This document shows, piece by piece, positions 1 to 7,792 of a stretch of DNA of 33,246 nt (its first letter is position 1; each line of letters begins with the position of its first letter). Location: contig JAOPYX010000190.1 of assembly GCA_025964535.1 (NCBI GenBank), positions 1 through 33,246 on the forward strand, read 5' to 3'. The DNA is from Actinomycetes bacterium. Its GTDB lineage: Bacteria; Actinomycetota; Thermoleophilia; Gaiellales; Gaiellaceae. Position numbers and translations under genes: made by a program. The notes under the pieces are model-generated. The model was not told the DNA's origin and made no database searches. It saw only the letters and a program-made list of their open reading frames with translations.

Positions 1-1191
1 GATCAAGACGGCTTCACCTTCGCCGATGCCGCCGCAGATGGTGACGAGTCCCAGCCCTCCACCGCGACGAGCAAGCTCGAACGCAAGCGTCATGACGAGT
101 CGTGCACCCGTAGCGCCCGTCGGATGCCCGATCGCGACGGCACCGCCGTTCACGTTCGTCTTCTCGCGCAACCGCTCCGCGGCGCGCGCGTCGCCGCCGG
201 CGAGCACGAGCGTGCTCACGAGCGGCACGGCAGCAAACGCTTCGTTGATCTCGATCAGCGCGACGTCGTCGAGGCTTACGCCGGCGCGCTCGAGCACGCG
301 GCGCGCGGCAACGGCCGGAATCGACGCGACCTTCTGCGGCGGCCCGGAGGCCATCGTCGTCGCAAGAACGGTCGCCAGCGGCTGGATGCCGCGGCGCGCG
401 GCCTCCTCTGCCGGCATGAGCACGACACTCGTCGCGCCGGTGCTCAGTCCCGGCGCGTTCCCACCGGTCACCGTCGTGCTGCCGTTCACGGTCGGCAGGC
501 GGCCGAGCGCCTCCAGGCTCGTGTGCGGCCGGGGCGACTCGTCGACGTCGACGCGCCGCACAGCCCCGTCGCCCAGTGGGACGTCGATCGGCGCGATCTC
601 GGGATCGAAGCGTCCATGCGCGACGGCGTCGGCGCACCGCTGCTGGCTCCGCAGCGCCCACTCGTCCTGCTCCTCCCGCCCGATCCCGTATTCCGCCGCC
701 TCGACCGCAGCCTGCACGGCGCGCGGCACGCCGGTGTGCGGGCACGAGATCACGAGTTGGTCGACCAGCTCGATGTTGCCGAGCCGGTTCCCCCACCGCA
801 TGTCCTCGAGAAAATACGGAACCCGGCTGAGATTTTCCGCTCCTCCCGCGAGCGCGACGCCCGCCTCGCCGGCACGGACGGAGCGCACGGCCATGCCGAT
901 CGCCGCCAGCGACGAGCAGCAGGCCCTGTCGACCGTGTACGCGTTCCGCTCCTCGGGGACGCCCGCGCGAAGCGCGACCTGCCGTGCGATCGAGCGGTCG
1001 GAGCCGGGGAAGTTGACGCCGAGTGCGAGCTCGTCGACCTCGTCGGGCCTGATCTCGGCACGTTCGAGTGCGGCCGTGGCAGCGTGGCTGCCGAGCTCGG
1101 GGAGGCTGAGCGAGCGGAGCGCGCCGCCGAACTTTCCGAACGGCGTGCGCGCAGCGCCGACGATCGCAACCGAGTCCTGACGCGTGCTCAT
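1..1191 (-). CDS. Thiolase (acetyl-CoA acyltransferase), 3' end cut by window edge
   Basis: Degradative thiolase that would cleave a 3-ketoacyl-CoA with free CoA. Read from ATG at 1191 it gives 397 codons without a stop to base 1, about full family length, so only a few residues are missing. The N-terminus has the usual VGAARTPFGKFGG. The nucleophile region is TVDRACCSSLAAIG; Cys91 aligns with the active-site Cys, although the usual C-x-S-G has become C-C-S-S. NEAFA, the GHPTGATG histidine motif and the CGG(I)GEG motif with the second catalytic Cys are all present, so it looks active. Its ATG overlaps the upstream MaoC stop in an ATGA, so the two are probably co-translated. The substrate cannot be read from sequence; a cluster-specific acyl chain is likely. 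Confidence 0.93.
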   Translation of the reverse strand, partial: MSTRQDSVAIVGAARTPFGKFGGALRSLSLPELGSHAATAALERAEIRPDEVDELALGVNFPGSDRSIARQVALRAGVPEERNAYTVDRACCSSLAAIGMAVRSVRAGEAGVALAGGAENLSRVPYFLEDMRWGNRLGNIELVDQLVISCPHTGVPRAVQAAVEAAEYGIGREEQDEWALRSQQRCADAVAHGRFDPEIAPIDVPLGDGAVRRVDVDESPRPHTSLEALGRLPTVNGSTTVTGGNAPGLSTGATSVVLMPAEEAARRGIQPLATVLATTMASGPPQKVASIPAVAARRVLERAGVSLDDVALIEINEAFAAVPLVSTLVLAGGDARAAERLREKTNVNGGAVAIGHPTGATGARLVMTLAFELARRGGGLGLVTICGGIGEGEAVLI

Positions 1192-2216
1192 GGAAGCGCC
1201 ACCTCCGCCGACCCGGTGACATGGTCGCCGAGCGAGTTCGTTCCGCGAAGCTCGAGCTCGATGAGCCGGCGTCCTGCACGCTGCTCGCGCGCGCTGACCC
1301 GTCCCGAGAGGCGGAAGGTGTCGTACGGGTAGTTGGGAGCGCCGAGCCGGATCGAGACCCGCTCGAGCGACGCCTCCGGTCCGGCCCATTCGCCGATGAA
1401 GCGCCCGACGAGGCCGTTCGTCGTGAGGATGTTCATGAAGATGTCCGCTGCGCCGGCGGCGACCGCGCGGTCGCGGTCGTGGTGCAGGACGTTGAAGTCA
1501 CGAGAGGCGATGGCGCCGCTGATGATCAGCGTCGGGGTCAGGGGAACCTCCAAGTCCGGAAGCTCGTCGCCGACGCTGACCTCGTCGTAGCGTCGCGTCG
1601 CGGTCGTCACGGGCCCGATCGTGCGCCCGACGACGTCCGTCGGGTTCGCCGAGATCTCCGCCGGACGTGGCACCGGCGCTTCCGAGCGTCGCGCGGCGGG
1701 TCGATAGCGGAGCGAACGAGAGCGCATCGTCCCCACCAGCAGCCCTGCGGCGTCGCGGTACTCCGTCTGCAGCGTGACGAAGAACCCCTCACCCAGGGCG
1801 GTGCTCTTGGGGCCGGCGACATCGGCGATCGTCGACTGCGAGCTGACGCGATCGCCCGGGCGCAAGGGACGGACGTAGGCCTGCTCGCAGTTCGTGGCGA
1901 CCACACCCGTGCATCCTCGGTCCGTGAGCGTCGCCATCAGCTCGGCTTCCGCGGATTCAGGGCCCTCCGGGAGTGGTGCCTGCCGCCGATCGTGCATCGT
2001 CCATGCCTGCAGCATCGTCGGCGGGGCGATGATCCCGCCCCAGCGCGTAGCCGCCGCGAAGTCCGCGTCGAGGTAGACCGGAAGCGAGTCGCCGAGCGCC
2101 TGGCACCAGCAGCGAATCATCCCCTCGTCGACGGCGGCCGGAGACTGCCGGGGAGGCCCCGCGGCGCGGCCGACGTAGTCGAGCAGATCAGCGTTCGTTT
2201 CCAGTGCCGCGGTCAA
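1188..2216 (-). CDS. Two-domain MaoC-family enoyl-CoA hydratase
   Basis: 342-residue hot-dog-fold protein that probably hydrates an enoyl-CoA in the same pathway as the downstream thiolase. Residues 25-175 match the FAS1-type dehydratase N-domain (GDSLPVYLD, GGIIAPPT). Residues 195-340 form a MaoC domain with the hydratase-2 signature ASRDFNVLHHD, giving catalytic Asp240 and His245. The first half lacks an equivalent motif and is probably structural. The start is TTG at 2216, chosen because a strong ribosome binding site (GAGGAGGG) lies six bases upstream and the reading frame matches the family N-terminus. It is first in a minus-strand operon with the thiolase. Actinobacterial steroid degraders use two-subunit MaoC hydratases (ChsH1/ChsH2) in a similar position, so a bulky substrate is possible but unproven. 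Confidence 0.9.
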   Translation of the reverse strand: MTAALETNADLLDYVGRAAGPPRQSPAAVDEGMIRCWCQALGDSLPVYLDADFAAATRWGGIIAPPTMLQAWTMHDRRQAPLPEGPESAEAELMATLTDRGCTGVVATNCEQAYVRPLRPGDRVSSQSTIADVAGPKSTALGEGFFVTLQTEYRDAAGLLVGTMRSRSLRYRPAARRSEAPVPRPAEISANPTDVVGRTIGPVTTATRRYDEVSVGDELPDLEVPLTPTLIISGAIASRDFNVLHHDRDRAVAAGAADIFMNILTTNGLVGRFIGEWAGPEASLERVSIRLGAPNYPYDTFRLSGRVSAREQRAGRRLIELELRGTNSLGDHVTGSAEVALP

Positions 2217-2249
2217 GCGACGCCCTCCTCGTCGAGCCGAGCGGAACCT

Positions 2250-2267
2250 CTCTCACTATATGGAGAG
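2250..2267. promoter_or_regulatory. Imperfect palindrome, possible operator
   Basis: CTCTC and GAGAG arms (2250-2254 and 2263-2267) flank a central TATA with two unpaired bases on either side. The palindrome sits on the minus-strand -10 element and between two divergent operons, where a repressor could control both. No regulator for it is identifiable here. Confidence 0.4.
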
Positions 2268-2284
2268 ACTATCCACATCCGCAA
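2255..2284 (-). promoter_or_regulatory. Promoter of the MaoC-thiolase operon
   Basis: On the minus strand a -35-like TTGCGG (2284-2279) is separated by 18 bases from a -10 TATAGT (2260-2255). Transcription would start about 30 bases before the TTG start codon and leave room for the GAGGAGGG ribosome binding site. Confidence 0.5.
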
Positions 2285-2292
2285 CGACGTAC

Positions 2293-2298
2293 TAGTAT
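2293..2298 (+). promoter_or_regulatory. -10 element of a probable leaderless promoter
   Basis: TAGTAT ends nine bases before the ATG at 2308 and no ribosome binding site precedes that ATG. This spacing places the transcription start at or next to the start codon. It is followed at once by CCAC, and a second TATCCACA lies at 2270-2277. Confidence 0.5.
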
Positions 2299-2307
2299 CC
2301 ACTCTCG

Positions 2308-4452
2308 ATGGATGCCGCCGTTGCGGACGCACGTTCACGGGGCACGGCGCCGGCGGAGCGCACCCGCCCGAGCCGCGGCCGCCTGCAGTCGATCCTGACC
2401 GCGAGCACCGTCGCGCTCGTCGGCGCGTCCGACAACTCGCGCTGGTCGCTGACGGCGCACGCGGCGTTGACCGGATACGGGTTTCCGGGAACGCTCTTCC
2501 TCGTTAACCGGCGCGGCGCCCCGGCGCACGGACGTGAGACCTCGACGAGTTGCGTCGCGATCGGACGGCCCATCGATCTCGCCGTCTGCATCGTGAGCGC
2601 GGAATCGCTGCCCGACGCGCTACGTGACGCGGCCGCGGCGGGCGCCAAGGGTGCCATCGCCCTCGCCTCGGGCTTCGGTGAGTCGGGTGCAGCGGGCAGG
2701 CAAGCGCAGGCCGACCTCGTCGCGCTGGCCGACGAGCTCGACATCACGTTCTTCGGGCCGAACTGTCTCGGGTTCCTGAATCTCGTCGACGGCGTATCCG
2801 GGTGGGCATCGCCGCCCCCGGTCCCCGATCCCGAGCCGGGGTCGATCGCGCTCATCTCGCAGAGCGGCGGAATCGCAATCCAGCTGGGACGCTTCTCCGC
2901 GAAGCACGGCATCCGGTTCAGTCACGTCATCTCGACCGGCAACGAGGCGATGGTCGACGCATTCGACGTTGCACGCACGATCGTCGAGGACGAGCGCGTG
3001 CGCTGCATCGCGATGTTCGTCGAGGCGATCGGAGACGCACAGCGGTTCGACGAGCTCACGGCGCGGGCCGCCGAGCTGGACAAGCCGATCGTGATGATGA
3101 AGGTCGGCCGAAGCGCGCTCGCCGCGGAGGTGATCGCGAGTCACACCGGCGCGCTGGCGGGCGACGACGCGCTCATCGATGTCGCGCTGCGCGGCGCCGG
3201 CGTGATCCGCGTCGACTCGCTCGAGGAGCTCGTCGTCACGGCGGGGCTCGTCGCCGGGACCGGACGTCTTCCCGCAGGCAAGCTCGGCGTCGTCTCGATC
3301 TCGGGCGGCGCCTGCGACGTCGTCGTCGACGCCGCCGACACGTTCGGGACACCGCTCGCGGCGTTCTCCGAGCAGACGCAGGCGAGGCTGCGTGAGACCG
3401 GCTCGGCCTACGGCGCCGCGCACAACCCGCTGGACGTCACGGGCGCCGCCGTCGGCGGGCCACAGCTCATGACGGACGCCGTCGAGGCGGTGGCGGCCGA
3501 CCCCGATGTCGGGATCGTCGCGATCGTCGACGTCTTGCCCGACGGCGACCTGCAGCGCAAGCCGAGCGCACGCCTCACGGCCCTCGGCGAGGCTATCTCG
3601 CGCGTGGACAAGCCCTGCGTCGTGATCCATCAGGTGACCCAGGACCTGACCGACGACGCCTCGCGATCGACCGAGGCGATCGGCGTCGACCACCGGATCT
3701 GCGGCATCGACATGGCCGTCAAGGCGATCGGCGGGGCGATGCGCTGGTCGGAGTGGCGTCCACGCCCGATCGATGCGCCGACGGCGCGCATCGCGATCGA
3801 GCCGCGTCCGCTCTCCGAGGCGGAGGCACTCGAGCTGCTGAGCGCCCACGATATTCCCATCGTCCCGCGACGACTCGCAACGAACGCCGACGAAGCGGCC
3901 GCAGCCGCTGTCGAGCTCGGCTACCCCGTCGTCGTCAAGGTGGTCTCACCCGAGATCCTGCACAAGTCCGACATCGGCGGCGTCGCGCTCGACCTGGGCA
4001 GCGAAGCCGACGTCCGCACCGCGTTTGCGCGTGTGACCTCTGCGGCATCGGCCGTCGCCGGCGCGCGCGTCGACGGCGTGCTCGTCGCGCCGATGCGCTC
4101 GGGCGGCGTCGAGCTGATCGCCGGCGTCGTGCGAGATCCGGTCTGGGGCCTCGCACTTGCGGTAGGCCTCGGCGGCGTCTGGGTCAACGTGCTCGACGAC
4201 TCGAGCCTGCGCAGGCTCCCCGTCGACGAGGCGGTCGTGCACGAGATGCTCGGCGAGCTCCGCGGCCGCTCGCTGCTTGAGGGGGCGCGCGGGAGCAAGC
4301 CGGCAGACCTCGCCCGGCTCGCTCAGGTGATCGCCAACCTCGGCAGGCTCGCACTCGCGCTCGGCCCGCGGCTCGAGTCGATCGAAATCAATCCCCTGCG
4401 TGTCGACGGCGCCGAGATCGAAGCGCTCGACGGCGCTGTGACCTGGAGCTGA
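2308..4452 (+). CDS. NDP-forming acyl-CoA synthetase (fused alpha/beta ACD type)
   Basis: 714-residue cytosolic ligase that forms an acyl-CoA from acid, CoA and ATP through acyl-phosphate and phosphohistidine intermediates. Residues 30-155 are the CoA-binding Rossmann domain (VALVGASDNSRWS, FFGPNCLGF). Residues 178-470 are the succinyl-CoA ligase-like region with SQSGGIA and the phosphorylated-His motif ASHTGALAG (His279). Residues 490-714 are an ATP-grasp domain (GYPVVVKVVSPEILHKSDIGG, then IEINPLRV). All expected blocks are present at the usual length for single-chain members. It is the first gene of a five-gene plus operon; the next gene starts 10 bases after its stop. The acid it activates is unknown. 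Two AMP-forming ligases elsewhere in the window suggest that several acids or intermediates are activated. Confidence 0.92.
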   Translation: MDAAVADARSRGTAPAERTRPSRGRLQSILTASTVALVGASDNSRWSLTAHAALTGYGFPGTLFLVNRRGAPAHGRETSTSCVAIGRPIDLAVCIVSAESLPDALRDAAAAGAKGAIALASGFGESGAAGRQAQADLVALADELDITFFGPNCLGFLNLVDGVSGWASPPPVPDPEPGSIALISQSGGIAIQLGRFSAKHGIRFSHVISTGNEAMVDAFDVARTIVEDERVRCIAMFVEAIGDAQRFDELTARAAELDKPIVMMKVGRSALAAEVIASHTGALAGDDALIDVALRGAGVIRVDSLEELVVTAGLVAGTGRLPAGKLGVVSISGGACDVVVDAADTFGTPLAAFSEQTQARLRETGSAYGAAHNPLDVTGAAVGGPQLMTDAVEAVAADPDVGIVAIVDVLPDGDLQRKPSARLTALGEAISRVDKPCVVIHQVTQDLTDDASRSTEAIGVDHRICGIDMAVKAIGGAMRWSEWRPRPIDAPTARIAIEPRPLSEAEALELLSAHDIPIVPRRLATNADEAAAAAVELGYPVVVKVVSPEILHKSDIGGVALDLGSEADVRTAFARVTSAASAVAGARVDGVLVAPMRSGGVELIAGVVRDPVWGLALAVGLGGVWVNVLDDSSLRRLPVDEAVVHEMLGELRGRSLLEGARGSKPADLARLAQVIANLGRLALALGPRLESIEINPLRVDGAEIEALDGAVTWS

Positions 4453-4462
4453 GGAGGACTAC

Positions 4463-5629
4463 ATGCCGGCGAAAGCCGCCATTGCAGGGCTGGGCATCAC
4501 GGAGATGGGCAAGATCTACGGGCGTTCGGCGATCGACCTCGCCGGAGAGGCGATCGCACTCGCGCTCGACGATGCCGGGCTCGTGAAGTCCGACCTCGAC
4601 GGCCTCCTGGTCAACGCGAACTCACGCTTCGACAATGTCGGGCCCCGACTGCAGATGTCGCTCGGCCTCGAAGATCTCACGCTCGTCAACGTGATGAACT
4701 CCTTCGGGTCGACCGCGGGGATGATGCTCGAGTACGCGTCCTACGCTGTCGACAGCGGCCGCGCAACCGCGGTCGCGTGCGTCTTCGCCGACAACCCGCT
4801 GCAGGAGAAGGTCTCGAGCTCCGCCGCGTATGCCGGGAATCGCTATCGCGGCGCAACGGGAATGGCAGGGCTCCGCACGGCCTACGGATCGTTCGGTGCG
4901 AACCCTTCCTATGCGCTCGGCGCTCGGCGCCACATGCACGAGTACGGCACGACGCAGGACCAGCTCGGGGCGATCGCCGTGGGGCAGCGCCGCTGGGCGC
5001 TGATGAATCCCCGCGCGCAGATGAAGAAGCCGATGACGCTGGACGACTACCACGCGTCGCGCTGGATCGTCGAGCCGTTTCATCTCTTCGACTGCGGCCT
5101 CGTGTCGAACGGAGCCGTCGCGGTGATCGTGACGTCCGCCGAGCGCGCACGCGATCTGCCGAATCGCCCCGTCTACCTCCGCGGCTTCGGTCAGGTCGCA
5201 CCCGGAGACAACCAGTTCGCCGGACGCGACCCGCTGCTCGACACCGGCGCGAAGATCTCCGGTGAGCAGGCGCTGCGACAGGCCGGCATCACGCTCGCGG
5301 ACATCGATCTCGTCCAGCTGTACGACTGTTACACGTACACCGTCCTCGTGACGCTCGAGGACTACGGCTTCTGCGCGAAGGGCGAGGGCGGTCCGTTCGT
5401 CGAGGACGGCAAGCTCGGCCCCGGGGGATCGCTGCCGACCAACACCGGCGGCGGACAGTTGTCCGCGTACTACATGTGGGGCTTCACGCCGATCTCCGAA
5501 GCCGTCATCCAGCTGCGCGGCGAGGGCGGCGAGCGGCAGGTCGAGAAGAGCGACCACGCTCTCGTGAGCGGGAACGGCGGCGTCCTCAACTACCACTCGA
5601 CGACGATCATGAGCACGCACCAGGGCTGA
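4463..5629 (+). CDS. Thiolase-fold protein (SCP-x/Ltp2-like), probable aldol-lyase subunit
   Basis: 388-residue thiolase-superfamily protein of the lipid-transfer/SCP-x type. The region that normally carries the nucleophilic Cys (NNNCATGSTA in SCP-x) reads VMNSFGSTAG, with Asn79 where Cys should be, so ordinary thiolysis is unlikely. In steroid degraders the Cys-less homologue Ltp2 pairs with a DUF35 protein and performs a retro-aldol cleavage using tyrosines. Here tyrosines occur in LYDCYTYTV and in GGGQLSAYYMWGF, and a DUF35 gene follows directly, so an aldolase role is the best guess. The GNGGVLNYHST C-terminus is typical of the family. The start is ATG at 4463 with GGAGG five bases upstream. 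The alternative is a structural or acyl-carrier role. Confidence 0.88.
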   Translation: MPAKAAIAGLGITEMGKIYGRSAIDLAGEAIALALDDAGLVKSDLDGLLVNANSRFDNVGPRLQMSLGLEDLTLVNVMNSFGSTAGMMLEYASYAVDSGRATAVACVFADNPLQEKVSSSAAYAGNRYRGATGMAGLRTAYGSFGANPSYALGARRHMHEYGTTQDQLGAIAVGQRRWALMNPRAQMKKPMTLDDYHASRWIVEPFHLFDCGLVSNGAVAVIVTSAERARDLPNRPVYLRGFGQVAPGDNQFAGRDPLLDTGAKISGEQALRQAGITLADIDLVQLYDCYTYTVLVTLEDYGFCAKGEGGPFVEDGKLGPGGSLPTNTGGGQLSAYYMWGFTPISEAVIQLRGEGGERQVEKSDHALVSGNGGVLNYHSTTIMSTHQG

Positions 5630-5641
5630 CGAAGGAGAGCG

Positions 5642-6079
5642 ATGTCGATCACCGAGAGCACCAAGCCGATCCCGATGCCCGACGACGAGTCGCGGCCGTT
5701 CTTCGAAGGCGCGAAGCGCCACGAGCTGATGATCCTGCGCTGCCGTGCGTGCGATCACCCGATGTGGCCGGCGAGCCACGCAGGCTCGCTGCCGGTCAAC
5801 CCGCGCTGCCATAAATGCTTCGCCGCGGAGCTCGACTGGGCCGTTGCGACAGGCAAGGCGACGCTCTACAGCTTCGTGGTCATGCACCAGCCGTATCCCG
5901 GCTTCGAGAACGACGTGCCGTACAACATCGCACTCGTCGAGCTCGAAGAGGGCGTGCGCTGCCTCACCAACGTCGTCGGATGCGACAACTCGGACCTGCG
6001 GATCGGGATGCCCCTCGAAGTCGTCTTCGAGGATCTCAGCGACGAGGTCTCCCTGCCCAAGTTCAGGAGCGCGACATGA
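5642..6079 (+). CDS. DUF35 OB-fold protein with rubredoxin-like zinc ribbon
   Basis: 145-residue acyl-CoA-binding partner protein. The N-terminal helix (ESRPFFEGAKRHELMILRC) leads into a zinc ribbon with Cys34, Cys37, Cys56 and Cys59, followed by an OB-fold (residues 65-140; YSFVVMHQPYPGFENDVPYNIALVEL). The family almost always sits next to a thiolase-like gene and forms a heteromer with it, as in ChsH2-DUF35/Ltp2. Here it lies 12 bases after the Cys-less thiolase and has a good ribosome binding site (AAGGAG). It probably holds the CoA ester for the neighbouring subunit. Its stop overlaps the next gene's ATG in ATGA. Confidence 0.92.
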   Translation: MSITESTKPIPMPDDESRPFFEGAKRHELMILRCRACDHPMWPASHAGSLPVNPRCHKCFAAELDWAVATGKATLYSFVVMHQPYPGFENDVPYNIALVELEEGVRCLTNVVGCDNSDLRIGMPLEVVFEDLSDEVSLPKFRSAT

Positions 6080-6858
6080 GCTACGAGTACGTCATCTACG
6101 AGAAGAAGGATCGCATCGCCTACGTGACGATCAACCGTCCCGAAGTGATGAACGCGATGAACGCGGCGACGCACGTCGAGTTGCGCGAGATCTGGGAGGA
6201 CTTCAAGCAAGACGACGACGTGTGGGTGGCGATCTTCTCGGGAGCCGGCGATCGTGCGTTCTCGACCGGCAACGACCTGAAGGAGAGCGCGTCGCGCGAC
6301 GAGAAGAGCCGCGCAGCGGAGCGCCCGCCGTTCGCAGGCATGACGAGCAAGTTCGAGTGCTCGAAGCCGATCATCGCCGCGGTGCACGGCTACTGCGTCG
6401 CCGGCGGCTTCGAGACCGCACTCGCATGCGACCTGATCATCGCGGCCGACAACACGCAGTTCTCGCTGCCCGAGGTGAAGGTCGGCCTCGTGGCCGGCGC
6501 CGGCGGGCTGCATCGCCTGGCACAGACCGCTCCGCTCAAGACGACGATGGGGATGGTGCTCACCGGGCGGCGGATGTCGGCCGAGGAGGCGTTCCGGCTC
6601 GGCATCGTGAACGAGGTCGTGCCCGTCGAGGATCTCCTGCCGACGGCCGAGCGCTGGGCGAACGAGATCCTCGCCTGCGCGCCGATCGCGGTCCGGATGA
6701 CGAAGGAAGCCGTGATGGCCGGCCTCGACGTGCCGGTCGGGGACGCGATCGCGCGCGACGTGCGCGAGGTGAAGCCCAAGATTCGAGCGTCGGAGGATTA
6801 CCTCGAGGGCCCCCGGGCGTTCGCCGAGAAGCGAAAGCCGGTCTGGACGGGACGCTAG
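6076..6858 (+). CDS. Enoyl-CoA hydratase/isomerase (crotonase family)
   Basis: 260-residue crotonase. The start is ATG at 6076, overlapping the DUF35 stop in ATGA, and gives the typical N-terminus MSYEYVIYEKKDRIAYVTINRP. The oxyanion-hole segment FSTGNDLKE and the glycine-rich HGYCVAGGFETALACDL are present. Both glutamates used by true hydratases are kept: Glu113 in GGFE and Glu133 in SLPEVKVG. It should therefore hydrate a trans-2-enoyl-CoA, or possibly catalyse a related isomerisation or C-C bond cleavage. With MaoC the window has two unrelated hydratases, which suggests different substrates, for example different chain positions of one compound. Confidence 0.93.
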   Translation: MSYEYVIYEKKDRIAYVTINRPEVMNAMNAATHVELREIWEDFKQDDDVWVAIFSGAGDRAFSTGNDLKESASRDEKSRAAERPPFAGMTSKFECSKPIIAAVHGYCVAGGFETALACDLIIAADNTQFSLPEVKVGLVAGAGGLHRLAQTAPLKTTMGMVLTGRRMSAEEAFRLGIVNEVVPVEDLLPTAERWANEILACAPIAVRMTKEAVMAGLDVPVGDAIARDVREVKPKIRASEDYLEGPRAFAEKRKPVWTGR

Positions 6859-6860
6859 CG

Positions 6861-7328
6861 ATGACGGGCACGCGCCTCCTCGATCGCCTCGAGGCGATCG
6901 AGGAGATCCGGACGCTGAAAGCGTCGTACTGCCGCTGGGCCGATCGGGGTTACGCATCGGCAGGCGACGACGCCGCGCGCTTCGCCGGGCTTTTCGTAGA
7001 GGGCGCGGTCTGGACGGGCGGTCGCAGCGAGCCGGCCGTCGGTCCCGCGGAGATCGAGGAACGGTTCGCGTCCTTCCGTCCGTTCGGCTTCCACTTCGTG
7101 ACGAACGGCATCGTCGACGTCGACCTCGACGCGGGCCGAGCGACCGCCCGCTGGAGCGCGCTCGCACCGTCGACGGACGACGACGGCAGCGCGCTCTGGA
7201 TCGCCGGCACGTACGACGATGTGCTCGTGTCGACACCGGAGGGCTGGCGCTTTCTCAGCGTCACGTTCACGCCGGCGTTCAGAACGCCGTACGACGACGG
7301 CTGGTCGCGCACTCGCTTCGTCTCCTAG
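6861..7328 (+). CDS. NTF2/SnoaL-like protein (copy 1)
   Basis: 155-residue cone-shaped-fold protein of the SnoaL-like type. It begins LEAIEEIRTLKASYCRWADRG, a common helix in this group, followed by the antiparallel sheet and the C-terminal FRTPYDDGWSRTRFVS. Members include ketosteroid isomerase-like enzymes, dehydratases and small binding proteins; the reaction cannot be named here. It is the last gene of the operon starting at 2308, two bases after the hydratase stop. It is a clear paralogue of the convergent gene at 7325-7792: same length, with LEEIRTLK.YCRW and RTPY.DGW..TRFV shared. The two stop codons overlap within CTAG. Confidence 0.88.
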   Translation: MTGTRLLDRLEAIEEIRTLKASYCRWADRGYASAGDDAARFAGLFVEGAVWTGGRSEPAVGPAEIEERFASFRPFGFHFVTNGIVDVDLDAGRATARWSALAPSTDDDGSALWIAGTYDDVLVSTPEGWRFLSVTFTPAFRTPYDDGWSRTRFVS

Positions 7329-7336
7329 ACGAAGCG
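7314..7336. terminator. Hairpin formed by the converging NTF2 gene ends
   Basis: CGCTTCGTCT (7314-7323) and AGACGAAGCG (7327-7336) are a perfect 10-base inverted repeat with a three-base loop. It encodes the shared TRFV ending of both convergent paralogues and contains both stop codons, so it could act as a bidirectional terminator. There is no T-tract, so factor-independent termination is uncertain. Confidence 0.5.
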
Positions 7337-7792
7337 GGTCTTCCCCCACCCGTCCTCGTACGGCGTCCGGAAGGCGGCGTGGAACGTCACGCGTGCGAAT
7401 CTCCAACCGTCGTCCGTGCGGACGAACGAGTCGTCGTACGTGCCGGCGAGCCAGACGGCCTGGCCGTCGGACGCGGTCGACGGTACGAGGGCGTGCCAGA
7501 CGCCGGTCGCTCGGTCCCCGTCGAGCTCGATGATCGGATTCGCGACGAGATGCAGCCTGAACCGTCGCGACGACGAGGCGCGCGCGCGAATCGCCTCCCG
7601 TCCCGACACCGGCTCGGCCGAGACCGCCCACACGCCGTCGACAGCGAAGAGCTCTGCGAAGCGCGTCGCGTCGTCGCCGGCCGACTCATACCCGGTGTCG
7701 ATCCAGCGGCAGTAGAGCGCCTTCAGCGTGCGGATCTCCTCGAGGTCGGCGAGACGACGCAGCCGAACGGACGTGTCGTCGACGACGCTCAT
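7325..7792 (-). CDS. NTF2/SnoaL-like protein (copy 2)
   Basis: 155-residue paralogue of the gene it meets tail-to-tail. It has the same opening helix (LEEIRTLKALYCRWIDTGYESAGDDATRFAELF) and the same ending (FRTPYEDGWGKTRFV). The start is ATG at 7792, overlapping the stop of the upstream MDR reductase in ATGA, so it is the last gene of the minus operon ligase - reductase - NTF2. The two copies sit at the distal ends of two facing operons. The function is not identifiable; a dehydratase, isomerase or small-molecule binding role is possible. The copies might form a heterodimer or serve successive intermediates, but nothing in the sequence decides this. Confidence 0.88.
   Translation of the reverse strand: MSVVDDTSVRLRRLADLEEIRTLKALYCRWIDTGYESAGDDATRFAELFAVDGVWAVSAEPVSGREAIRARASSSRRFRLHLVANPIIELDGDRATGVWHALVPSTASDGQAVWLAGTYDDSFVRTDDGWRFARVTFHAAFRTPYEDGWGKTRFV

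Noticed and set aside
14-1332. Long open frames on both strands over the thiolase region
   Set aside because: GC-rich codon bias makes shadow frames; only the frame from 1191 on the minus strand shows a protein family.
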